27,153 nt of DNA from Saccoglossus kowalevskii (Eukaryota > Hemichordata > Enteropneusta > Harrimaniidae). The notes below the pieces were generated by a model. It had not been told where the DNA came from. It made no database searches and was given only the letters and a program-made list of their open reading frames with translations. The translations under genes and the position numbers were made by a program. Positions within the stretch are counted from its first letter, which is position 1. Each line of letters begins with the position of its first letter. This document shows, piece by piece, positions 18,221-27,153 of this stretch. The stretch covers positions 410,214-437,366 of the forward strand of contig NW_003109094.1 of NCBI RefSeq assembly GCF_000003605.2, read 5' to 3'.

Positions 18221-20490
18221 AATCATAGTGATGTATACAATACATGTAAAATAAATTATTTGTTTACATGCAATTCGAACACGTGCTGCGCGACGACCAA
18301 CGCCTCTTAATAATTACCCAAGGGGAGTTAGGGTAACCAAGAGGAGTTAGAGCAATAAACTACATAATTATTTTACATGTTTATCAAATTAACAACTATT
18401 TCAAATACAATCGTTATATTGGATGTTTATACATATAGAAAAAGTAAAAAAAAATGTAGCTGGCGTGCTAGTGATAATAGATGCGTTCAATATACTGAGG
18501 GGGGGGGGCATAATGAATCTGGTTCGAAAATATAATAAATTAGGGAAAAGTGCCAAACTGTCCTAACCAAACGATTTTTTGAGGTAAAATTACACAACTG
18601 CTAACATAATTTTTACCACATTCAACATTTGTGTGGAAATTCTCTTGGACAAAAAACACCTCATTACACAAAGAGCCTATCACACTTTCCTTGAGCATTT
18701 GACACTGAAATCGTCTCCAACCCAGGCCAATCAACGATGGCCTTACACGTTGGCGATGATTTCAGTTTCAATACCAAACATAACATTAGGTTATTATAGC
18801 TATAAGTTGTGCACATCTACACCTGATTATCCGTTTGACCTGAGGTGAACTCTAGGCTGAGCAAAGCTATTGTCTTCACTTGTTAAGTAGATTAATTTAC
18901 TGGAATGTTGCATTGTACATTACTCAAGTTGCCACCCATTTTCTGTCAAAACACATTACGCGAATTCCGTCAGCTGCATGAACATTTGGCTTATGAGAAT
19001 GGTTGAAAAATGTTGTTTCGCGGTTTGTATTTGTTATTTATCGTTATACAATGTATTTGCCGTATATCTATTAATTGTATCGCGCGACTTTCCGTACATA
19101 TTGAGATAAATGTGTATTTACTGTAGGTTTTATGATTTACCTAGATTTATTCATGCAATTTCACCTCTATATATTTTTGAACCGAATTCCGTAATTCTAT
19201 ATCTGTATTCTGTTCCCGCCAAGAAATTATAATCCATGTCATATGATAGTTACACTCCATGCATCATGTACCTAGTATAACGTTAATGCTTGTCAGCTGA
19301 AATGTAATTATCTACACATCATTTTAAAGAAAATGAAGTCAGTAGTTTATTCTCATCTTTATAAGCCAAGACACCTAACGTCTACGTAGTACTACCTAAG
19401 GCATTAAACGTAATCTATGTTTTAATGGTGCTTTTGAAAAAAAAGAAAAAAAGAAACAACAATGTGATAGAATCAGTATGCGAATACGTGTAAACCACAT
19501 ACCTTAGTGAGCAGATTCTTAAAGTCATTGTTTGAGTACTGTATATATTTCACAACAAATTCGTACTTATTCAAAATCATAGTAATGATAGTATTCATCC
19601 CGAGAGTGCACATTAGTATCTGACAATGTCTACATAAATTATAAGTAATCTTTTCAAGTCAATGAGGTTTAACACCGTAACTAGGTTACGCTCTGTTCTG
19701 AAAGATTTGGTGTACTCGATTAATATGGTTTCATTTCTTAAACAAAACAATTTATATTGATTAGACAGTTACATACTTAATCAACGTTAACTGTATCCGA
19801 GGCATGGGCTGCGATGATAGTGAATGAATACAGGAAGGCTTGCTTGCAGAATGATGACATGTGGATTGCCATGTTATCAATCAGAACATGTGAGTAAATC
19901 TTTGAACTGTACATAAACTGGTAGGAAAAAAATGTAGCTTCTGAATTTTGTGACATCGAAGAACTATTTTGTTAAAACTATCACTGTGTTAATAAATATT
20001 ATTTAGCAAGTCTTGGTATTGTGAGATGTCTGTTGATGTTGCATATATTGATATTTGTACATATTTAGGTTTATGAATGGGAAAGAAGGATATTTGGCAG
20101 CGGATATAGGACTTTCTTGTGGTAAATTAATTTAATAGAGAAGGACAATTAACAAACGTGGGGTTTATTATATATAGTGTAAACACATGTTAAATAATGT
20201 TCCAATCAAATATATATTACGATGTAAATTTGAGTTTTTGTGTGTGAAAATGGTATTATGTTTACAGATGTCAATTATATATGCCTTACAGTGGGCGCTC
20301 TTGATTACGTAATGCACATTGCATGAAATCGCTTGTTTCCGGCCTGGTTACACAAGCGTTTATGAATAATAACGTAACCGGCGCGTAACCGTCGGAATGC
20401 AATGGGGTAATCTTCAGCGGAATTACTTCGTTTGTAAATGCAGAAATACATGCCAATTTACGTTGAAACTGAAACGACACATACAGCTGG
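18221..20490. other. No firm gene; poly-G tract and one weak exon candidate
   Basis: A phrase near 18252-18302 is shared with 3800-3850. A run of ten G is at about 18500-18509. Around 19801-19889 a plus-strand frame AAMIVNEYRKACLQNDDMW ends at a consensus-like donor (ACAT|GTGAGT), but no in-frame partner exon or domain was found. The rest shows only short chance frames. Confidence 0.4.
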
Positions 20491-20676
20491 GTAACCGATC
20501 ATTACGTTAACGGTACACGGCGTATTTTTGTGTTCTTCTACGTCATGTACGTGGATTACGTCCAGTGTAAATTACATTTATTTTGACGTTGTCCTGAAAC
20601 TATGTTGGCGTTAAATGTATCGGTTAATTGCACGGTGTGCAAGATTCAACATAACCATTTACAATTTAAAATTAGG
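20491..20676 (+). repeat. Direct repeat copy B (~186 bp)
   Basis: This is the same orientation and order as 18051-18220, with an extra ~20 bp after 'gtacgtgga' (around 20555-20575). The copies are 2.44 kb apart. The bases just left of copy B (taataacgtaaccggcgcgt, near 20358) contain another GTAACCG phrase that may be a fragment of the same family. Confidence 0.8.
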
Positions 20677-22182
20677 TATACTTTTAAGTGAACGTTGACA
20701 GTTTCCATGTAAGGCATTGTGACACGAAACGAATTCGTTATAATTATTAAACGTGATTAAAACCACCCCGTATACTTTGATCTGTTTCTGAAAGCAATTG
20801 AGGAATAGATAAAAAATAAAATTAGTCCAGAATCGTATATAGCGTCTTCGTGCAGTTCGTTTTTAAATCGACCATTGAGTACCATTACTCAGGCTTCTAA
20901 TGCCCGCAATCAACCACAAAAAACACTGTCAAAGCTTACAGAGTGTATGTACCCCATGCGTAATCAGACGTGCTCAGCTCTAATACATCATGCTTCTCGT
21001 ACGTCTTTGTAAGATAAATATTGTGACATTTTACATGTAAAATTTAGTTGGGCTATAATAGAACGAAATGTTAATCATGTAGATTACTTCTACAACAAAA
21101 GAAGTGTTACCACTATGGCACCAAGTGAGATTTGTTTTCTCTGAGGTGACTGAACTTATATAAACATACTGTTAATTAACCTGTGTTTAAAACAAACAAT
21201 GAAAGTTTGTATAAGTGTCAGTGTTTGATGTTGGGTGCGAGTACGATGTGTTGGTTGTGTTGTACGTAATCCCTTCTAAGTCAAGTCACTTTTGAGTACA
21301 CATACATGTTTTGACAATTTTACTGGAATCTCCTATTAGACTCGTATACTTTCTCTCTTAAGAGACTTGCTGTGTTTTCGCGACAGCATTTTATCGGAGC
21401 TATGCGGCTCGAGACAGCAAAAAAATGCGCGTTTTGGGCAGGCAAAGTTAGGCCCAATAAACCCTATGGGTTGAACTCCGATATGGTTGTGCCCAACTAT
21501 CGGGCCAAAATTATGTTCATTATCGAAGTTCTCTCTCATTTCATTTATGGCGGAGACAAAATCGTTTTGTACGTAATTTCGCGTAATTTCTGACTTGATG
21601 ACGTGGTACGCCTCCTAATGTCTATTTGACAGAGTTTATTCGAGATACCTAAATCATAATATCAGCGCATTGTCTCAGACTTATTTTTTTTTCCAGCTCA
21701 ACAGCATCGTGCCATGTAAAGAATCAACACAAACACGACATCAAAATCGTGTTCACCCATGTTGTTTTCATACCAAGTATTTGGCAGCGTTGTTCCGTTC
21801 GCCACTGATCGAACTGAATTTAACTCTGGCTGATGTAAACGCATTAGAGATAATCTCCCGTTATTCGGTAGGAGGAGCAGTAGTTCGGCTTGGATAGAAT
21901 GCTGCCGTGTGAACATAGCAATTTTATTCAATGTTTATTCGGACGATTTACTATAATATTCATAACTTTTGATATGATATGATTGTTGTTAATTTGTATC
22001 TATCTGTGTAGCTATTGAGCATTGTTGCAATCGAATAAGATACCGATCTTGGTACGTCGTTGAGGCAGCTTGATGGTATTCTGTCGCAATATTACGAGTT
22101 TCATTTTCTCCCGGGCAAGTGTTTTTCGTGGGTGTGGCTATGCTACTGCGTGCTGTTAAACACTTAGAATAATTAGAATATC
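20677..22182. other. No gene seen
   Basis: Only short overlapping frames on both strands (for example 21336-21593 and 21670-21931), with no domain and no splice context. The stretch 21398-21490 is GC-richer and has repeated gggc/gccc steps that could fold, but it cannot be assigned. Confidence 0.45.
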
Positions 22183-22385
22183 CTAAAATGATGGTGACCA
22201 CAATGACACCGTTTGCTTAAAAGAATACAAATCATTGCACTCCTTCATTCGGTTAGGAAGCGAGTTCCACATTTTGGCACCATAATAGGACAACGATTCC
22301 AGTCCATAGCGTTTAGTCCTTGGTCGCTTTAACTGTAATTGATGAGAATTTCCTAAATTGTATGTTACATTTTTCTTCTAATAAT
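22183..22385 (-). mobile_element. 3' end of a non-LTR retrotransposon ORF2 (CR1/L2-like), fragment
   Basis: The minus strand reads LQLKRPRTKRYGLESLSYYG, then AKMWNSLPNRMKECND, then LYSFKQ, and stops at 22185-22183. 'R-x-R-T-x-x-Y-G-x-x-S-x-x-Y-x-G-A-x-x-W-N-S-L-P' followed by a Phe-Lys helix is the well-known C-terminal tail of CR1/L2/jockey-type reverse transcriptase proteins. Nothing of the catalytic domain is attached: upstream the frame breaks at about 22385. This is a typical 5'-truncated insertion. Confidence 0.85.
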
Positions 22386-23118
22386 AAGGACTGTAGAGGG
22401 CGCAAAAGCATTCAATCGTGTGAGCCATGATAAGGAGCAATTTTAGCTTTCCATGAATTGTAAAGTTTAACTAGATATGAGATCGGCGAGGGCGCAATAA
22501 TAGAAGTAACGATCTTTACTAGACTCGCCACATCTGACAATGTGAAAAAATAACTTGCATGGACTGCAAAAAAAATCGACTATTGACGCTCAGCAAATGC
22601 GACTAACATTACTCGGACAAAGAAACATTTAAAGTGACTGACAAAAACATCGACAAAAAATAGCAACACCCGTTACTGGCACGCCAACCGCCCAGGAAAA
22701 CCCAGGATTAAAAAACCTCTTGGGAAGAAAAAAATCCATGGAAACTCGTCGCACTGTCGAACGTGCCAAGGGGAAGGTGGTGGGTGTCGTCCTGTGTTAT
22801 ACAACAAACATTAATAAACTTACAAAACAACTAATTGAAAACTGCAGTGTAGCGAGACTGGCCTAGACTGACTGTCACGATTTCAACTATAAGCCAAGGG
22901 TGGACAAATTCCCCTATTTTGCTCGGGTTGAACTTTCACCAAATAATGACACAAATGTATGGGATAATATATTTTACTTTCATTTATAGTACTTGTAAAT
23001 AAATCAATAATATGGCCATAAACATATAAATTAATTTACACCACTCCAATGCATAAATAAAGTTACATTACAAGGATATGCTCTAAAGTACAGGAAATAA
23101 TAGGGTCTACTTATCAAA
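22386..23118. other. No gene seen
   Basis: Noncoding DNA on both strands. The phrase 'tgtagagggcgcaaaag' near 22392 recalls the AGGGCGC cores at 10203 and 23466. A segment around 22670-22780 with 'gggaagaaaaaaatccatgg' has no homology that I recognise. Confidence 0.45.
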
Positions 23119-23284
23119 TAAATGTCAAGTACATTCCAGCTGGTTCGAATGGTGTACGAGTCTTCACCACGTGGCCGGTCTTTGTTGTATCACGAAACTT
23201 GCAGAACGACGTTCCTTTGTCTTGATATTGCGTACAGGTAAGGACTTCGGGCGGCACTGACGAATTTCGCGGATCACTGAAACG
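23119..23284 (-). CDS. Terminal exon of an unidentified minus-strand gene
   Basis: After a strong acceptor (gtcttctgtttcag) the frame reads RFSDPRNSSVPPEVLTCTQY, then GTSFCKFRDTTKTGH, then VVKTRTPFEPAGMYLTFI and a stop at about 23121-23119. The text looks like real protein: balanced composition and few low-complexity residues. I do not recognise the family. The two cysteines and the RTPFEPAG ending are the most searchable pieces. It may belong with the open block at 23790-24027 on the same strand. Confidence 0.5.
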
Positions 23285-23593
23285 ACCTGAAACAGAAGAC
23301 ACCTTAAACAAGCTCTAACTTCAAAAAGGGAAACAAGAGGAAAATAAACAATCACACACGTCGACGGTAAACCAAAAAGTGACCAAAACCCTCAGCTTTC
23401 TTACGCAAAGCATTGTGGATTCAAAATCGCCATCAACGGCCAAAACCACATTTAATCAGACACAGTGGAGGGCGCTATTGAATTGAATTTCTAAATCAAA
23501 ATACATTTAAATCTGTTTGTAATATTTTATATTTAACTTGTGCCATACATAACACTGACATTAAACCTTCTTTCCTCCACGTAAATACCCCCT

Positions 23594-23603
23594 GTCACGT
23601 GAC
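23594..23603. promoter_or_regulatory. GTCACGTGAC palindrome (CLEAR/E-box-like)
   Basis: This is an exact match to the extended E-box bound by MiT/TFE-type bHLH-zipper factors in animals. It lies in a GC-richer patch (about 23575-23690) between two minus-strand exon candidates. A single 10-bp match is only suggestive. Confidence 0.3.
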
Positions 23604-23789
23604 CCCACATACCATACCGTCTGTTTGCCATCTCGAACAGACAATAGTTAACCGCTATACCGCGAAACGCGCTTAACAATATTTATGTTGAGTCACTACG
23701 AATACGTATGTAATACATTATTATATGTCGCTATAATTTATGTAATGCATACTCACAGTCGCTAGAAAAACATTCCGCAAATCGATAAA

Positions 23790-24027
23790 TTAGTACATTA
23801 TAAACGGATTAGTTAGAAACATATTTCTGGAGTCTTTAGGCCGGGCCACGGAGGCAGGTTTATATGTAAAGTGAATGACATCTATCATGTTAGACCAGTA
23901 TCGCAGCAGTTCAGGGTGCGTGATTTCCGCTGAATAATCTGAACGTAAAACAACGACAAACTCAGCGTTGCAACTCATAAGCAAGATGAAATAGTCACCA
24001 ATGTAGCGTGGATCGGTAATTTTACAT
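23790..24027 (-). CDS. Unidentified exon-like block, minus strand
   Basis: After the acceptor cctattcacag the frame reads ITDPRYIGDYFILLMSCNAE, then FVVVLRSDYSAEITHPELLR, then YWSNMIDVIHFTYKPASVAR, and stays open to about 23790. It looks like ordered protein with alternating hydrophobic strands and helices. No clear 3' donor was found, so the exon end is uncertain: it could stop anywhere between about 23835 and 23790. I do not recognise the family. It may be an exon of the same gene as 23119-23284. Confidence 0.4.
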
Positions 24028-24600
24028 CTGTGAATAGGACTATATTATTTCATATTTTCCAACTATCTACTGTATTTTATGAAATCAATTGGTATATACA
24101 AGTTCGACTGTGGCGTGCTCGCAAATAACGTGGAATAGACTGAAGACTGTGATCATAACTGTCTCTTTCATGACAATTTTGTTTAATTCAGCGGGTTATC
24201 CTGGCATCAACCATCACTAGTCGATCACACCCACTAGTGGATCTTAAGGTAGAAGCCTACTCATCATTTTTGAGAAAGTTGGTCATAAATCGCATGACGA
24301 TGTCAATTGGTTTATTATGTGATATTAGGAGCTATTGTCCCATGGCACGATAAAATAGCATTCTTTTGTGTGTTACAGTGACATATTTTGAGAAACTTGT
24401 CCTAATATTTTCCAAAACTAGCTATTTTTAGAACAATTCCATAGAACTCAATTTTAAACAAAAAATGCATTTTTCAACACTTTTTAAAAAAAGTTCAGGA
24501 AAACAAAAAAGTACCCCATCAGTAACAATATATTATTTTTTCAGCCTAAGTCACCAGACTACAATTTGAGATATGACGTAATTTCACTGCCTTTGAGATA

Positions 24601-24726
24601 ATGCGTAGATCTAGAGAACAGTACAAGAGACAACTTGCTAATTGTAAGGAAGCTGAGAAGCAATTTCGTGTGAATGCCTTAGCAGAAAAGCTTAAAAATG
24701 ACCCGAATGGCTACTGGAAAAAATAA
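24601..24726 (+). pseudogene. Non-LTR retrotransposon linker before reverse transcriptase
   Basis: The frame reads MRRSREQYKRQLANCKEAEK, then ALAEKLKNDPNGYWKK, and then a stop. The lysine-rich helix followed by 'N-D-P-x-x-Y/F-W-K' is the usual link between the endonuclease and the reverse transcriptase of CR1/L2-like elements. The endonuclease itself is absent upstream, so the element is 5'-truncated or too decayed to read. Confidence 0.7.
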
Positions 24727-24782
24727 CAAAGCATAAAAGTAAAAGCGCCATCCTCGGTGAGTAGATATGCAGGTGACGTGAA

Positions 24783-25659
24783 GTTGCTAAGATGTGGAAA
24801 CAACACTATGAATCTATTCTGACTAAAACCGGTATTGACATTACACCAGTCATTCCAACTAGTAAGTTTTGTGAAAACATGGTGGTTCATCAGAGTGAAA
24901 TCGGTGATCTGGTTAGACATCTGAAACTGGGTTTATCTCCCAGTATTGATAGTATCATTTCTGAATATTTTAGGTTTGCGCCCTCTAGACTATATGTATT
25001 ATTATCCCTTTGTTTTACTGCTATATTTGTTCATGGAATTATTCCTACACGTCTTATGACCACTGTTTTAGTCCCAATACCCAAAGATTCGGGGGTGATA
25101 TCTGTGATAAATCAAATTACCGTCCAGTTGCTGTGGCAACAGTTGCATCTAAATTGTTAGAGAGAATATGGCTTAATCGTTGCACTGAGTATCTATCTAC
25201 TACAAATAAACCAGTTTGTCAATTTTTGTTTTGAAGGAAATTTTACACTATCATAAGCGTCGAAATACTCCGGTTTTTGTAACTTTTATGGATGCTTCTA
25301 AAGCTTTTGATTATGTTCGCCATGATATTCTGTTTCAAAAATTATTGGCCAGGGGTGTTAAGCCTTTCTTAATTAAAGTATTGGCTTATTGGTATAGGTG
25401 TCAAGAATTTGTGGTTCGTTTGAATGGTCATTTATCAGATTCGTTTGGTGCTAACAATGGTGTGAAACAAGGAGGCATTATGTCCCCTATCTTATTTACA
25501 GTGTATTTAGATGATCTTAGTAAGGATTTATCAGCTCTTCCATATGGATGTTTACTCGGTGGCTACAAGGTCAACCAGCTGATATATGCTGATGACATTG
25601 TCATTTTTTCTACTGGATCATATGGTCAGCAGATGTTAGTGAATGTAGAACCATGGTAA
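24783..25659 (+). pseudogene. Reverse transcriptase of a CR1/L2-like LINE, frameshifted
   Basis: Three frames give one reverse transcriptase in order. First come VAKMWKQHYESILTKTG and IIPTRLMTTVLVPIPKDSG to about 25095. After a shift come SNYRPVAVATVASKLLERIW and NRCTEYLSTTNKP. After a second shift near 25225 come FVTFMDASKAFDYVRHD (first catalytic Asp), NGVKQGGIMSPILFTVYLDD and YADDIVIF with the catalytic YADD at 25585-25596. This enzyme copies its RNA at a nicked target. At least two frameshifts and the break after 25640 make it non-functional. Clade assignment (CR1/L2/jockey group) is by motif look. Confidence 0.88.
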
Positions 25660-26825
25660 TTTTATTGTTTCTTTAAATCTATGTAGTTTTCGTTATATTC
25701 CTTGTTATTAAGGGCCCGTGCGTTATTTATTATGGTAACCCGTATTTGTGACGTCATGGAAAAGTTTTGGCCTCATGATTAACACTCGTTGAGAATCGCT
25801 ACGGTGACTGGTGCGTCCAACTACGTCACGCAACTCCGCGCGCAGGAGAAGAAGGTGCAGGACAGAGAAAAAGATGGCAGGAGCTGTAAGCGGGATTGTG
25901 TTGGAAATGTGAACACGAACGTGTTCTGGAAGGCATCAAGTCGGCGTACGAAAAGTTAAGAAAGAACTAAGTTCGGGGTGTTGCAGCCCACGAACTAGTT
26001 TATGTTATACCCGTACAGCGACGACATCAAAGTGACTGTCGAACTTGTGTTGAACCAACTTTGTTGACATCCAGCGTTGGACCGTGTCGTTGATGATCAA
26101 ATTGATGCGACTCAGGAACTGATCGATAAGCGGTGAGTGATCTTTTGCAACGTAGGGCTCAAGGAACTTGACGTACATCAGATCGTGGAGCCTAGAATCA
26201 CCGCTAATTATACCTGCCTCGTGATCAGCAAATATTCGGGACTGTACATAACGCTGTGAACTGGTTGGCGAGTTTTGACATCGTACTGTATATTTTTGAC
26301 ATAAGTTTGTTATTGTATTATGTATCATTTTATGAGAACTGAAAATATCAGTTAAGCTATTGTGTTCTCTTTGTAAATTTTACATAGTAATTAGTGGATG
26401 GCGAGAGTTTGTATTTGCGCCAGTAATTTAGTTTGGAGTGACATTACCCTGCAATGTTTCATGTTTTTGGCTATAGCCTAGAAACCATCGCTGTGTTATT
26501 CTCAACTTTACATTGGATATCGGTACTTTTGGATGCTACCATTTCTCGGGCGGGAGCACAGCACGGACTCTGCTTTCCTCTCGTTTATATTCCTGTGAAG
26601 CACGTATTTTGTAATGCCGTTGTACTTGTTGTTGCCATGGCATCCTTATATCGAGTGAATTTCTTGTTTGAATATTAAATCTGTCTACTTTACATTTGTA
26701 TTTTATTTATTTTTATTTGACAAGTCAGTTGTTCGTTCCCCCAGGCGGTATTAATGCCTGTATGCTCCTCACCACGCCAAATTAGCTAGCCTGAGATTCG
26801 AGAAATACCCGAGTTTCAAATGCAT
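25645..26825. mobile_element. Probable ~1.2-kb insertion splitting the LINE
   Basis: LINE-coding text stops at ...QQMLVNV (about 25645) and resumes at GQFFNEKKDVCILFQP (26828-26875), two segments normally only some 10-20 residues apart. The DNA between is compositionally different, with CpG-richer text around 25720-26200, and ends in T-rich stretches. No inverted ends, long terminal repeats or target duplication were convincingly resolved. Deletion plus rearrangement instead of insertion remains possible. Confidence 0.5.
26005..26328 (-). CDS. Unidentified 107-codon ORF inside the inserted DNA
   Basis: The frame reads, in pieces, SRIFADHEAGIISGDSRLHD, LMYVKFLEPYVAKDHSPLID and INLIINDTVQRWMSTKL. 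Composition looks protein-like rather than random, with helix-like amphipathic spacing. No motif identifies it. It could be part of the inserted element's own coding region or a captured exon; there is no obvious start context or splice site. Confidence 0.25.
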   Translation of the reverse strand: MIHNTITNLCQKYTVRCQNSPTSSQRYVQSRIFADHEAGIISGDSRLHDLMYVKFLEPYVAKDHSPLIDQFLSRINLIINDTVQRWMSTKLVQHKFDSHFDVVAVRV

Positions 26826-26827
26826 GT

Positions 26828-27000
26828 GGCCAGTTCTTTAATGAAAAGAAGGATGTATGTATCCTTTTTCAACCTCGCATTAGAATAATTAAATCCAGTG
26901 TCTATCATTTTAAATGGTAGAATTCTTAAGTATGTTGACGTGTATAAATATTTGGGTCATTTAAAGGGGAGCAAAGGTGTGGCTTTTGACACTCTGTACA
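26828..27000 (+). pseudogene. LINE reverse transcriptase, part after the insertion
   Basis: The frame reads GQFFNEKKDVCILFQPRIRI, then IKSSVYHFK, meets a stop at about 26915-26917, and continues in another frame as NGRILKYVDVYKYLGHLKGS. 'F-N-x-x-K-T/D-x-C-x-x-F' followed by 'V-x-x-Y-K-Y-L-G' is the connection/thumb region that follows YADD in CR1/L2-like elements. It shows that the same LINE continues on the far side of the 25645-26825 block. Confidence 0.8.
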
Positions 27001-27153
27001 TGAAATTTGAGATCTATGAATGAATTCTGTCGATAAACATAACTTGTATGTGCTGCGAAATGCCCTAAATATCGGGTATGAAACGGGCTGTGAAGCAGAC
27101 GACAAACGTCCGCTTTTCCTGGTGTCATTTCGCCTCTAGAGGGCCAGTCAAAT

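Noticed and set aside
21336-21931. Several 67-77-codon ORFs on both strands
   Set aside because: They overlap one another on opposite strands, have no shared motif and no splice signals, and look like chance frames in GC-richer DNA.
1-27153. tRNA or rRNA genes
   Set aside because: I looked for cloverleaf box phrases and conserved rRNA stretches by eye and found none. A covariance-model scan would be needed to exclude a tRNA-derived repeat.

Overview
The window looks like nuclear DNA of an invertebrate animal. It is AT-rich, genes are split by GT-AG (and one GC-AG) introns, and most of the space is intron, intergenic DNA and decayed mobile elements (Helitron, non-LTR retrotransposon pieces, a fold-back element, degenerate tandem arrays ending in GGAC/CA microsatellites). 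Nothing bacterial in layout is present: no operons and no Shine-Dalgarno pattern. The repeat style and the HECT/Helitron content would fit a marine invertebrate such as a hemichordate, but that placement is a guess.

Left part (1-13050). Positions 1-1240 hold a degenerate ~145-bp tandem array, each unit carrying an ATGCAAAT-type octamer. A fold-back element lies at about 2030-2435. On the minus strand from about 7.1 kb down to 2.9 kb are five recognisable exons of a HECT-type E3 ubiquitin ligase of the G2E3-like animal family, ending in a proper C-terminus. Further up the same strand, 11.0-9.3 kb holds a decayed RPA-like single-strand-DNA-binding (OB-fold) gene and 13.0-11.7 kb a decayed Helitron Rep/HUH region. 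On the plus strand at 8573-9250 is an open frame whose second half is a hierarchical 21-bp/84-bp tandem repeat.

Centre (15349-18000). This is the one long intact coding block: 883 codons without an intron. It encodes a protein of the VioB/RebD/StaD family (the bacterial indole-3-pyruvate-imine dimer, or chromopyrrolate, synthases), with the whole PF12902-type ferritin-like domain and its Glu/His ligands. The N-terminal 100-150 residues of the family are missing and presumably lie in upstream exons, because a 3' splice site opens the block. An intact bacterial pigment-pathway homologue in animal DNA, surrounded by broken mobile elements, is the most interesting thing in the window and suggests old lateral transfer.

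Right part (18001-27153). Two direct copies of a ~170-186-bp repeat lie at 18.05 and 20.49 kb. A 3'-terminal non-LTR retrotransposon fragment is at 22.2-22.4 kb (minus). Two unidentified minus-strand exons, one of them terminal, lie at 23.1-24.0 kb. From 24.6 kb to the window end runs a frameshifted CR1/L2-like reverse transcriptase, apparently split by a ~1.2-kb insertion.

The genes do not form an evident pathway. The HECT, Helitron and RPA-like blocks share a strand, and Helitrons sometimes carry RPA-like genes, but a functional link to the VioB-like gene is not visible.
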